64,000 nucleotides of DNA from positions 5,456,001 to 5,520,000 of the forward strand of contig NZ_JAUSXG010000001.1 of assembly GCF_030815855.1 (NCBI RefSeq), read 5' to 3'. Positions 55,365-64,000 of this stretch are shown here, piece after piece; within the stretch, counting starts at the first letter, position 1, and the number at the start of each line of letters is the position of its first letter. A program made the translations under genes and the position numbers. The notes beneath the pieces are model-generated. The model was not told the DNA's origin. It searched no databases and saw only the letters and a list, made by a program, of their open reading frames with translations. This DNA is from Variovorax paradoxus. GTDB taxonomy: Bacteria > Pseudomonadota > Gammaproteobacteria > Burkholderiales > Burkholderiaceae_C.

Positions 55365-56933
55365 TTGACTCCTTCTGCCGATAAAAAAAGCCGTCTCACA
55401 CCCGCATTCACGCCCGCATTGCGGTCGTTGTGCGCTTCCGTTTTAATAGCGTGCCAGGTGATGCTGCCGGTGCCCGCCCGTGCCCAACTGCAAGTGCTGC
55501 CGGGCCTGGGCGACGGCGGCGAAATGACGGCCAGCGCCGAGCGCCAGCTGGGCGACCAGATTGCGCGCGAGCTCTACCGCGACACCGACTACATCGACGA
55601 TCCGGTGGTCGCAGCCTACGTGCAGGAGATCTGGCAGCGCCTCTTGGCCGCCGCACGCCAGCGCGGCGAACTCACGCCCGAGCTCGACGAGCGCTTTGCC
55701 TGGGTCGTCCTGCTGGGCCGCGACCGCAACATCAACGCCTTCGCGCTGCCGGGCGGCTACCTGGGCCTGAACATGGGCCTGATCGCCACGGTCGGCAGCC
55801 GCGACGAACTGGCGACGGTGCTCGGGCATGAGCTGTCGCACGTCACGCAGCGCCACATCTCGCGCATCATGAGCAAGCAGGGCAAGCAGATGCCGCTCAT
55901 GCTGGCCGGCCTGATCCTCGGCATGATCGCGGCCACCAAGAGCCGAAGTCCCGACGCGGGCCAGGCCGTGATCATGGGCAGCCAGGCGCTCTTCATGCAG
56001 AACCAGCTGAGCTTCTCGCGCGACATGGAGCGCGAAGCCGACCGCGTCGGTTTCGGCGTGATGACGCAGGCGGGTTTTGCGCCGCAGGGCGCGGCGGCCA
56101 TGTTCGAAAAACTGCAGTACGCCTCGCGCCTCAACGACAACGGCTCGTACCCCTATCTGCGCAGCCACCCGCTCACGTCCGAGCGCATCTCCGACATGCA
56201 GGGGCGCTTCCAGTTCCGCATCGACACGGCCCCGGCGATGCCGTTGGCCATGGACCACGCGATGATCGCCGCACGCGCGCGCGTGCTCACGCGGCCGGGT
56301 GTCGATGTGCTGCGGCTCTGGGTCGACGCCGCCGCCAGCGGTGAGTTCGCCAGGAGCAGCCAAGCCCAGCAGGCCGGCGCGCTTTACGCGGCGGCCTTGT
56401 CAGCCAAGGAGCTGCGCGATTTGAAGTCGGCACGCGCCTTGGCCGAGCGGCTGACGGCGCGCACCGCCGACGACGCCTCCGCCGCCAAGCTGGCACGTTG
56501 GCTCAACGCCGAGATCGAACTAGCCGGCGGCGGCGCCCCCAAGGCCGCCAGCCTGCTCGACGCTAAATCCAAAGAACGGCCCGAGATGCTGCTCGCGGCC
56601 GATGCCGCCGTGGCCACCCGCCAGCCCGCGCCGATGGTGCCGGTGTTGCGCGACTGGGTGGCAACCAATCCGCGCGACGCCACTGCCTGGCGCGCCTTGG
56701 CCAATCTGTATGGCGCGCAGAACGACACCTTGCGCGCGGTGCGCGCCGATGCGGAAGCCAATGTCGCCATCCTCGACTACCCCGCGGCCCGCGACCGCTT
56801 CAAGGCCGCGCAAGAACTGATGCGCAAGCCGGGCGCGCCCATCGACCACTACGAGGCGTCGATCATCGACACCCGCGCGCGGGCCGTGGAGGTGATGGTG
56901 AAGCGGCAAGCCGAAGAGCCGCCGCTGAAGTGA
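55365..56933 (+). CDS. M48-family periplasmic metalloprotease with TPR region (BepA-like)
   Basis: A 522-residue protein from a TTG at 55365 with a gagga Shine-Dalgarno 8 bp upstream; a GTG at 55305 is an alternative. The N-terminus ends as a signal peptide ([17 protein letters not shown]). The zinc site is in [13 protein letters not shown] and the third ligand is in [15 protein letters not shown]. The C-terminal 200 residues are helical TPR-like repeats ([28 protein letters not shown]). BepA-type proteases maintain outer-membrane protein assembly. It is divergent from moaC. Confidence 0.88.
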   Translation: MTPSADKKSRLTPAFTPALRSLCASVLIACQVMLPVPARAQLQVLPGLGDGGEMTASAERQLGDQIARELYRDTDYIDDPVVAAYVQEIWQRLLAAARQRGELTPELDERFAWVVLLGRDRNINAFALPGGYLGLNMGLIATVGSRDELATVLGHELSHVTQRHISRIMSKQGKQMPLMLAGLILGMIAATKSRSPDAGQAVIMGSQALFMQNQLSFSRDMEREADRVGFGVMTQAGFAPQGAAAMFEKLQYASRLNDNGSYPYLRSHPLTSERISDMQGRFQFRIDTAPAMPLAMDHAMIAARARVLTRPGVDVLRLWVDAAASGEFARSSQAQQAGALYAAALSAKELRDLKSARALAERLTARTADDASAAKLARWLNAEIELAGGGAPKAASLLDAKSKERPEMLLAADAAVATRQPAPMVPVLRDWVATNPRDATAWRALANLYGAQNDTLRAVRADAEANVAILDYPAARDRFKAAQELMRKPGAPIDHYEASIIDTRARAVEVMVKRQAEEPPLK

Positions 56934-56945
56934 TGGGCGCGGGGC

Positions 56946-57299
56946 TCAGCGCTTCGAAAGAAGCCCGCCCAGCGCAGCTTCGATGACCAGGCCCAGCAGC
57001 GAGTAGATCAGCGAGCCGATCAGCGCTGCCACGAAACCGCTGACCTGAAACCCCGCGAGCAGGCCGGATGCGGCCCAGAACAACAAGGCGTTGATCACGA
57101 ACAGGAACAGCCCGAGCGTGACGATGGTGACCGGCAGCGTCAGCACCACCAGCACTGGCCGGACGATCATGTTGAGCAAGCCGATGACCGCCGCGGCAAT
57201 CAGCGCGGAGCCGAAGCTGTTGACCTGGACACCGCTGTAGAGATAGGCCACCGCCAGCAGCGCGACGGCGCTGAGCAGCCATTTGATGATGATGCGCAT
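56946..57299 (-). CDS. Phage holin-superfamily IV type membrane protein
   Basis: A 117-residue protein with four transmembrane helices and the pattern GLLNMIVRPVLVVLTLPVTIVTLGLFLFVINALLFWAASGL, typical of the mycobacterial 4-TMS holin superfamily (PF04020). These are general membrane proteins in many bacteria, not evidence of a prophage. The stop is 12 bp from the convergent M48 gene. Confidence 0.85.
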   Translation of the reverse strand: MRIIIKWLLSAVALLAVAYLYSGVQVNSFGSALIAAAVIGLLNMIVRPVLVVLTLPVTIVTLGLFLFVINALLFWAASGLLAGFQVSGFVAALIGSLIYSLLGLVIEAALGGLLSKR

Positions 57300-57321
57300 G
57301 CGCCGCAGGATACCCCAGCAG

Positions 57322-57364
57322 TTCCAAAACAACGAGCCCCGGCGCGTTGCCGCACCGGGGCTCG
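57322..57364 (-). terminator. Rho-independent terminator of the 57398 gene
   Basis: On the reverse strand CGAGCCCCGG and CCGGGGCTCG form a hairpin, followed by TTGTTTTGG. It lies about 35 bp past the stop of the 154-residue gene. Confidence 0.7.
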
Positions 57365-57397
57365 TCAGGGAAGGCGTTGTGGCCTCAGGCGGGCGAA

Positions 57398-57862
57398 TTA
57401 TTCGGCGAGCTCGTTCGCCAGCACCAGCAAGGCGCCCATGCCCATCACGGCACCCGGAAAGGCCCAGCCCGATTGGCGCGGCGGCGTCTGTTCGGGCGTG
57501 ACCGGCTCCAGGTCGACGCCGATCTTCGGGCGGCGCGCATCGACCACGTGGGTGGCCGAATGCTCGCGCTTCAGTTGCTGTGTCAGCTCTGCCAGCGGGC
57601 CCTTGGCCAGCACCGCGGTCACCTGCCCGCCGTTGCGTTCGAGCATGGGCAGCAGCTGCGCCTGCACCTTGCTGAACCACTTGGCGCGCCAGTTCTCGCG
57701 TGCGCTGTGGCTCACCCATTTGCTGATGCGGTGCGTCATGCGCGGTGCGCAAGCCACCAGCACCCAGTGGCGCGCCACGACGCTGCCGGCGTCCGGAGCG
57801 AGTTCGGCGAACTGCTCGGCGGCATAGCCGGCGTCGTCGACATAGAGAATGATCTTTTCCAT
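57398..57862 (-). CDS. Conserved hypothetical protein with a C-terminal hydrophobic helix
   Basis: A 154-residue protein: MEKIILYVDDAGYAAEQFAEL, then VVARHWVLVACAPRMTHRISKWVSHSARENWRAKWF, with a hydrophobic stretch near the end (GAVMGMGALLVLANELAE). The first 115 residues look like a soluble Rossmann-type domain with basic patches. I do not know the family. It precedes a terminator and follows the TerC gene on the same strand (77-bp gap). Confidence 0.65.
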   Translation of the reverse strand: MEKIILYVDDAGYAAEQFAELAPDAGSVVARHWVLVACAPRMTHRISKWVSHSARENWRAKWFSKVQAQLLPMLERNGGQVTAVLAKGPLAELTQQLKREHSATHVVDARRPKIGVDLEPVTPEQTPPRQSGWAFPGAVMGMGALLVLANELAE

Positions 57863-57939
57863 GAGGCGCTCCTTAGGTCGTTAGGGTGGCAGAGTCCGGG
57901 CTATAGGGGAAGGGCATTTTTGCTGAGAGCGGCGAGCGC

Positions 57940-58686
57940 TCAGCTGCTCGTGATTGCTTCGGCGGGCTTTTGGCGCGCCTGGCGCATCGCCACCCATTTG
58001 CCGATGACCAGCACCAGCAGCGCACCGGCCACACCGGCTGCGTACCTGATCACGTCGCTCTGCGGCACCTTCGGCACCCAGGTCCAGGCCGCGGTGTTCG
58101 CCAGCGCGGGGTCGGACACGGCCATCGTGCCGGCGATCCAGCCCAGCAGCATGCCGCCGGCCGTGATGATGATCGGGAAGCGGTCCATCAGCTTGATGAC
58201 CAGCTGGCTGCCCCAGACGATGATCGGAATGCTCACCAGCAGGCCGAAGACCACCAGCGGCATCTGGTGGGCCTGGCCGGCGCCCTGAGCGGCGCCTGCA
58301 ATGGCGATCACGTTGTCCACGCTCATCACCAGGTCGGCCACGATCACGGTCTTGACCGCGCCCCACAGCTTGTCGCTGGCGGCAATGTTGCCGTGTGCAT
58401 CGTCATGCTCGGGGGCCAGCAGCTTCACACCGATCCACAGCAGCAGCACGGCGCCCGCGAGCTTCAGGAACGGAATGGCCAGGAGCGTGAGCGCGAAGAA
58501 GATCAACACCACGCGCAGCACGATGGCACCGGCGGTGCCCCACAGAATGCCCTTGGTGCGCTGCGCCGGCGGCAGCTTGCGGCAAGCCAGGGCAATGACG
58601 ACGGCGTTGTCGCCGCCGAGCAGGATGTCGATCATGATGATCTGACCGACCGCGACCCAGAATTCCGGGGTCATGAACTGTTCCAT
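57940..58686 (-). CDS. TerC-family membrane protein under a Mn riboswitch
   Basis: A 248-residue protein with about seven helices: IDILLGGDNAVVIALACRKLPPAQ and IVADLVMSVDNVIAIAGAAQG. The acidic residues in helices 1 and 4 fit metal transport. The leader holds a yybP-ykoY riboswitch (58855-58985), which in other bacteria senses manganese and controls Mn export genes, including TerC homologues such as Alx. So this copy is probably a manganese exporter (inference). The start MEQFMTPEF at 58686 follows aggaacc. Confidence 0.9.
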   Translation of the reverse strand: MEQFMTPEFWVAVGQIIMIDILLGGDNAVVIALACRKLPPAQRTKGILWGTAGAIVLRVVLIFFALTLLAIPFLKLAGAVLLLWIGVKLLAPEHDDAHGNIAASDKLWGAVKTVIVADLVMSVDNVIAIAGAAQGAGQAHQMPLVVFGLLVSIPIIVWGSQLVIKLMDRFPIIITAGGMLLGWIAGTMAVSDPALANTAAWTWVPKVPQSDVIRYAAGVAGALLVLVIGKWVAMRQARQKPAEAITSS

Positions 58687-58854
58687 AGGTTCCTCTTGTC
58701 TTCGCGCGGTCCGTCCATCCCAGGCTGGATGGCGACAGTCCGCCGCATGCGTTGCATTTCGATCCATCCCGTACAGGAACGTCGAAGCGATGGCGAAGAC
58801 CGGGCGATGACCGGGGATTCAGGAACGCTTCGACCAAACCTGCGCAGGTTCAAA

Positions 58855-58985
58855 TCGAAGGTCTTGCTCGACAACGCGCACCCAAGGGCACGCGTTGCCC
58901 GCCAGGCCGGAAGTGTTGTGCTTCGTATTGACGACCTGGCGAATTCCGCCGTTGTGCACGGCGGTCGGGAGCTACTCCCCTTCGT
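58855..58985 (-). promoter_or_regulatory. yybP-ykoY (manganese) riboswitch
   Basis: On the reverse strand the conserved blocks appear in order: GAAGGGGAGTAGC, GGTCGTCAATACG, CCGGCCTGGCGGGCAAC and CAAGACCTTC. P1 pairs CGAAGG (58984-58979) with CCTTCG (58861-58856). An alternative hairpin begins inside P1: CTTCGA (58860-58855) pairs with TCGAAG (58833-58828), and AACCTGCGCAGGTT lies between. The switch precedes the TerC gene by about 170 bases. No terminator T run follows, so control may be at translation or by Rho. Confidence 0.8.
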
Positions 58986-59169
58986 GGGGGGATTAGAGCA
59001 TCGAGGCCCCCGTTCTGGCAACCCGAAAATTTCAAGGCTTCAAAAGGAATGCTCCCGAAAGCCCCATGAACATTGGCTTGGGCGCTATGTGTTTCGTAGC
59101 CCCTATAACCTTCGGGCGGCGTGGGACATTGCCGGACTATGATCGCCGCTCGCTGTTTTTTCTCTCTTC

Positions 59170-59634
59170 ATGGCCGCCATTCACATCACCGACATCGAGG
59201 CCGCCATCAACCATTGGCGCGAGAAGAGTCCCTCGCCCGACGGCGTCACGCTGGCGCCCGAGTTGCGCGCGCTCGCCGAGGTGTATGCGCTCATGGTGTT
59301 CCACCATGAAGACGAAGTCGACGAAACCGGCTTCCCCGCAAAGGCATGGGCCGCCTGGCTCGACTGGTATCACAGCACGCCCGACACCCCGTGCATTGCC
59401 ATCTGCTCCACCAGCCAGGGCGACGACCAGTGCAAGGGCTGCGGCCGCAGCTTCGACGAGGTGCAGCACTGGCCCGCGATGTCGCCGGCCGAAAAACGCG
59501 TGACCTGGCGCCGCATCACCATGGAAGATTCGGCCTGGCGCTTCAACAGGTACGCCGAACGGGCGCGCGAGGCCGAGCCGCCGAAATGGCCCGACGACCC
59601 GGCCGAACCGCTCGGCCCCGACGACACGCCCTGA
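59170..59634 (+). CDS. DUF3717 / DUF1289 fusion protein
   Basis: A 154-residue protein. Residues about 1-65 (IHITDIEAAINHWREKSPSP, then ALAEVYALMVFHHEDEVDE) match DUF3717. Residues about 75-120 (CIAICSTSQGDDQCKGCGRSFDEVQHWPAMSPAEKRVTWRRI) match DUF1289, with four cysteines in a likely metal site. The proline/acidic C-terminus is disordered. Function unknown. It is followed 15 bp later by another small gene. Confidence 0.82.
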   Translation: MAAIHITDIEAAINHWREKSPSPDGVTLAPELRALAEVYALMVFHHEDEVDETGFPAKAWAAWLDWYHSTPDTPCIAICSTSQGDDQCKGCGRSFDEVQHWPAMSPAEKRVTWRRITMEDSAWRFNRYAERAREAEPPKWPDDPAEPLGPDDTP

Positions 59635-59649
59635 GAAAGAGGCCACCGC

Positions 59650-59955
59650 ATGCGCCGCCTCGCCCAAGCTCCGAACCTCGCGATTGCGGCCCTGTGGGTG
59701 CATGCGCTGCGCGAGGAGGGCCTCGAGGCGACGGTTCAGCGCGAGTTTCTCGGCGCCGTGATGGGCCAGCTGCCGCCCGACCAGTGCCTGCCTGAAATCT
59801 GGATCGACGACGAAGCGCAGTTCGAGCGCGCGCAGCAGGTGCTGCATGCAGCGCAGCATCGGCCGCAGCGCAACTGGCAATGCGTGTGCGGCGAGCGGAT
59901 CGAAGGCGGCTTCGAGCAGTGCTGGCACTGCGGCGAGATGATGCCGGCGCTCTAG
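59650..59955 (+). CDS. DUF2007-like signal-transducing protein with a zinc ribbon
   Basis: A 101-residue protein: NLAIAALWVHALREEGLEATVQREFLG, then ACT-like LPEIWIDDEAQFERAQQVL, the pattern of the DUF2007 family. Four cysteines in CVCGERIEGGFEQCWHCG form a zinc ribbon. It is likely co-transcribed with the preceding gene. Convergent yaeQ ends 1 bp away. Confidence 0.8.
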   Translation: MRRLAQAPNLAIAALWVHALREEGLEATVQREFLGAVMGQLPPDQCLPEIWIDDEAQFERAQQVLHAAQHRPQRNWQCVCGERIEGGFEQCWHCGEMMPAL

Positions 59956-59956
59956 G

Positions 59957-60517
59957 CTACTTCCAGCGCAGCAGTTCGACGTCGATGCTGTGCGTGCCGT
60001 CGCCCAGTGTCAGCGTGTTTTCCTGAATGGTCGCCTGCAGCTGCATGCTGCGCTGCGCCAGCGCGGCCAGTGCCTGGGAGGCTTCCGTCGGCACCCGGTA
60101 AACGGACAGGTTCTGCGGCCGCGTGAGCTTGTTCTCGATGCCGCGCCACCAGATCTCGGCCGCGTGGTTGAAGCAATAGACGATCACCTCGTCCGACTTG
60201 CCGCAGGCCTTGATGATGGGCTTGTCCTCGGGCTGGCCGACCTCGATCCACAGCTTCGTCTCGCCCGTGAAATCGCGCAGCCACACATCGGGCTCGTCCA
60301 CGTTCGACAAGCCCGCGCCGAAAGCCAGCGTGCCGTCGCCCTGGCACACGTCCTGCAGCTTGTAGGCGTTGAGCGCGAGCGCGACGAGCCGGATCATCAT
60401 CCGCTCGTCGGTCTCGCTCGGGTGGCGCGCCAGGGTCAGCGCATGGTCGGCGTAGTAGCCGTGGTCGATATCGGCCACCGCGAGGGCGGCCTTGAAGATG
60501 GTGGATTTGAGGGCCAT
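59957..60517 (-). CDS. yaeQ: YaeQ family protein
   Basis: A 186-residue protein: MALKSTIFKAALAVADIDHGYYADHALTLARHPSETDERMMIRLVALAL, then LWIEVGQPEDKPIIKACGKSDEVIVYCF. The fold resembles PD-(D/E)XK nucleases. E. coli YaeQ was found as a suppressor of rfaH loss; its biochemical role is unclear. The length is normal for the family. Confidence 0.92.
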   Translation of the reverse strand: MALKSTIFKAALAVADIDHGYYADHALTLARHPSETDERMMIRLVALALNAYKLQDVCQGDGTLAFGAGLSNVDEPDVWLRDFTGETKLWIEVGQPEDKPIIKACGKSDEVIVYCFNHAAEIWWRGIENKLTRPQNLSVYRVPTEASQALAALAQRSMQLQATIQENTLTLGDGTHSIDVELLRWK

Positions 60518-60549
60518 GGGTGCGCGAGTGTATGCGCGCGCTCAATCTC

Positions 60550-61938
<1,389 letters not shown>

Positions 61939-62048
61939 TTAGGCGGCATGCGCCGACGCCCGTTCGCGACAGTTCGAACCGGCCTTTTTCAGCGTTCCCC
62001 TAAAATAGGCACGAACAAACGTTATCAAAGCAAAGGGAGAGAGCCTTC

Positions 62049-62660
62049 ATGAAACTGATCGGATCGGCCGCCAGCCCTTATGTGCGCAAGGTGCGCGTGG
62101 TGCTGGCCGAGAAGCGGCTCGACTACCAGTTCGTGATCGAAGATGTCTGGTCCGCCGACACCACCATCGCGCACTCCAACCCGCTCGGAAAAGTGCCCTG
62201 CCTCATCATGGAAGGCGGCGAGGCGATGTTCGACTCGCGCGTGATCGTCGAATACCTCGACACGCTGTCGCCGGTCGGCAAGCTCATTCCCCAGCAGGGC
62301 CGCGAGCGCGCCGAGGTCAAGACCTGGGAAGCGCTGGCCGACGGCGTCATGGACGCCGGCGTGCTCTGGCGCCTGGAAGCCACCTGGAGCGGCCGCGGCG
62401 ACGGCGAGCGCAGCGCCACCTGGATCGAGCGCCAGCGCGCCAAGGTCGAGGGCGGCATTGCCGCCATGGCCAAGGGCTTGAGCGACAAGCCCTTCTGCAG
62501 CGGCATTCACCTGAGCCTGTCGGACATCGCGGTGGGCTGTGCGTTGGGCTGGGTCGGCTTTCGCTTCCCCGAAATCGACTGGCGCGGCGAGCACTCCAAT
62601 CTCGCGAAGTTGTACGACAAGCTGATGCTGCGGCCCAGCTTCATCGACACGCAACCCTGA
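62049..62660 (+). CDS. Glutathione S-transferase family protein
   Basis: A 203-residue two-domain protein. The thioredoxin-like N-domain (MKLIGSAASPYVRKVRVVLAEKRLDYQFVIEDVW) has the active-site serine, and NPLGKVPCLIMEGGEAMFDSRVIVEYLD binds glutathione. The C-terminal all-helical domain follows. It conjugates glutathione to electrophiles or serves in stress defence. A strong terminator follows. Confidence 0.93.
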   Translation: MKLIGSAASPYVRKVRVVLAEKRLDYQFVIEDVWSADTTIAHSNPLGKVPCLIMEGGEAMFDSRVIVEYLDTLSPVGKLIPQQGRERAEVKTWEALADGVMDAGVLWRLEATWSGRGDGERSATWIERQRAKVEGGIAAMAKGLSDKPFCSGIHLSLSDIAVGCALGWVGFRFPEIDWRGEHSNLAKLYDKLMLRPSFIDTQP

Positions 62661-62665
62661 AACGA

Positions 62666-62691
62666 AAAAAAGGCGCCTCTGGCGCCTTTTT
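62666..62691 (+). terminator. Rho-independent terminator of the glutathione S-transferase gene
   Basis: AAAAAGGCGCC-tct-GGCGCCTTTTT is a perfect hairpin with a T run, starting 6 bp past the stop codon. Confidence 0.93.
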
Positions 62692-62994
62692 GGTTTTTCG
62701 AGGGCGCTTCGTGCCGCGCCACCGCCCGTACGGGAAATATAAAAATGCTGCGAGGCGCCCCGACGCGAAGGAGGGAGGGAGGGAGGAGGAGAAGAATCAC
62801 CTCGGGATTTCGACCAGACGAGAGACGCCCGGAAGACCTCGCAACATGAAAACCGGAGGGCATTTGCTGCCCACGCTCTGTATGAGGACAGTGTGCCAGC
62901 CCGGTTCCCGGTCCGGTGGTAAACGTTTGTGACGATCAGTTCGCAGGTACTACGAAGCGATCGATAAAAACATCTGCCCGAACCCAGCCGCCGG
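62692..62994. other. Intergenic stretch with a G-rich repeat
   Basis: Apart from the terminator before it, I find no gene on either strand. At 62770-62791 three GGG and several GG blocks separated by single A residues (GGAGGGAGGGAGGGAGGAGG) form a purine-rich run able to make a G-quadruplex. Confidence 0.5.
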
Positions 62995-63645
62995 TCAGTT
63001 CGACGCCGCGAGCTGGCTCTCGATGACCTTCACGAACGCGGCCTCGTCGGGTGCCGTCATGCTCGACCACGCCTGAACCACCTTGCCGTCCCGGCCGATC
63101 AGGTATTTGTAGAAATTCCACTTCGGCGTGGTGCCGGAGGCCAGCGCCAGCTGCTTGAACAGCGGATTCGCGTTGGCGCCGCGCACCGACGATTTCGCGA
63201 ACATCGGAAACTTCACGCCGAAGGTGCTTTCGCAAAAATCGGCAATTTCCTTGTTGGAACCCGATTCCTGCGAAAAATCGTTCGAAGGAAAGCCCAGCAC
63301 CACCAGTCCGCGCGAGCGATATTTGTTGTCCAGCGCTTCCAGGCCCTTGTATTGCGGCGTAAAGCCGCAGAAGCTCGCGGTGTTCACGACCAGCACCACC
63401 TTGCCGGAGTACTGGCACAGAGATTGGGGTTTTTCATCCTGCAACCTTGGGAAGGTGTGTTGCAGGGTGGCCGGGCAAGCCGCGGCGGTGCCGTCGGAAG
63501 GGGCGGCGGCCATCGCGGGAGAGGGGGGGGCAGAGGGGTTGGCGGGGGCCTGGGCACCCGCCGTGCCAGCGGCAAACAGGCATGCTGCCAGTGCGGCGGC
63601 CGGTGCGCAGCGCCTGGGCGCCGACAATCGGGTGGGGGTTCGCAT
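62995..63645 (-). CDS. Glutathione peroxidase with signal peptide (periplasmic)
   Basis: A 216-residue protein. A signal peptide (RCAPAAALAACLFAAGTAGAQA) is followed by a proline/alanine linker with a C8 tract (G8 at 63523-63530 on the + strand). The peroxidase domain has VNTASFCGFTPQYKGLEAL with the peroxidatic cysteine, GFPSNDFSQESGSNKEI and WNFYKYLI. It is of the cysteine type, not a selenoprotein. It reduces peroxides in the periplasm. The ATG at 63645 is preferred over 63699. Confidence 0.9.
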   Translation of the reverse strand: MRTPTRLSAPRRCAPAAALAACLFAAGTAGAQAPANPSAPPSPAMAAAPSDGTAAACPATLQHTFPRLQDEKPQSLCQYSGKVVLVVNTASFCGFTPQYKGLEALDNKYRSRGLVVLGFPSNDFSQESGSNKEIADFCESTFGVKFPMFAKSSVRGANANPLFKQLALASGTTPKWNFYKYLIGRDGKVVQAWSSMTAPDEAAFVKVIESQLAASN

Positions 63646-63773
63646 AGGGGCTCCTGGTACAAAAAGAGGTGTGTGATTGCGTGTCGGCGGGGCTCGCATG
63701 CCCGCATCATCGCGCGTCTGTCACGGATGCGCCGAACAGGCCGACTAAAATCGGCGGCCTTAGAAAGATTTTG

Positions 63774-64000
63774 ATGCTTTATCCGGAACTCTTCAGACAA
63801 CTCGAATCTGTCCGCTGGGACATGGACAAGGACATTCCCTGGCAGTCGTTCGATGCTTCGCTGCTGTCCGAAGAACAGGCGCAAACCATCAAGATGAACG
63901 CCATTACCGAGTGGGCGGCGCTGCCGGCCACCGAAATGTTCCTGCGCGACAACCGCCACGATAGCGACTTTTCGGCTTTCATGTCGATCTGGTTCTTCGA
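63774..64000 (+). CDS. Ferritin-like domain protein (N-terminal part)
   Basis: The frame opens at ATG 63774 (MLYPELFRQLESVRWDMDKDIPW) and runs to the window edge, so at least 75 residues are present. The section IKMNAITEWAALPATEMFLRDN is typical of a ferritin-like di-iron helix bundle found in Comamonadaceae. Most of the protein lies outside. It is divergent from the glutathione peroxidase gene. Confidence 0.82.
   Translation, partial: MLYPELFRQLESVRWDMDKDIPWQSFDASLLSEEQAQTIKMNAITEWAALPATEMFLRDNRHDSDFSAFMSIWFF

Noticed and set aside
56946..57299. Holin-like protein as evidence of a prophage
   Set aside because: This 4-TMS family is widespread in bacterial chromosomes and no other phage genes are nearby.

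Overview
The window is high-GC DNA (well above 60 percent in most genes) whose gene content and order point to a betaproteobacterium of the family Comamonadaceae, most likely Variovorax. The clues are a Bug-type tripartite transporter binding protein beside an M20 hydrolase, a TctD/TctE-like two-component pair, recA-recX, sucCD followed by terC, and a Burkholderiales-type minor pilin operon. This is an inference from protein families, not a database match. No rRNA, tRNA or CRISPR array was seen.

Layout. 1-4601: a LysR regulator (cut by the window edge) divergent from DoxX and pirin genes, then an M20 amidohydrolase and a Bug-type periplasmic binding protein. 4602-6586: a HipB/HipA-like pair whose promoter overlaps a palindrome at the hipB start codon. 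6652-13111: a seven-gene operon for trans-4-hydroxy-L-proline catabolism (deaminase, binding protein, epimerase, three-part D-hydroxyproline dehydrogenase, GntR regulator) behind a promoter whose spacer is a palindrome. 13184-21901: a desaturase and acyltransferase that overlap tail to tail, a MerR regulator, dbpA, infA and several small or housekeeping genes. 22059-26764: DNA topoisomerase III with a lysine/alanine-rich linker and a C-terminal SWIB domain, divergent from a SET-domain protein with a lysine-rich tail. The two are separated by a short spacer holding a 35-bp perfect pyrimidine-purine alternation. birA and a small membrane protein follow.

26788-36999: a two-component system, a MarR regulator, recA (with a LexA box) and recX, membrane proteins, argC (type 2), sucCD and a TerC protein. 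37028-41679: a co-directional run of PP2C phosphatase, FHA protein, CHASE2-adenylate cyclase and metallo-beta-lactamase-fold cAMP phosphodiesterase. It is followed at once by pilA with a sigma-54-type promoter and a perfect 16-bp palindrome. 41881-54819 is a type IV pilus region: pilA, a TfpX/TfpZ-type accessory gene with a G10 tract, an IS3-family element bordered by an abutting 15-bp direct repeat, the operon pilE-fimT-pilV-pilW-pilX-pilY1 (PilY1 carries a PA14 domain), and a PglL-type oligosaccharide ligase gene.

54820-64000: moaC, an M48 metalloprotease, small membrane genes, a second TerC gene preceded by a yybP-ykoY (manganese) riboswitch, small DUF proteins, yaeQ, purB, a glutathione S-transferase, a periplasmic glutathione peroxidase and the start of a ferritin-like protein. 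The most interesting signals are the SWIB-topoisomerase/SET pair with its possible Z-DNA promoter, the cAMP module abutting pilA, the poly-G tract in the pilin accessory gene, and the Mn riboswitch with a visible alternative hairpin.
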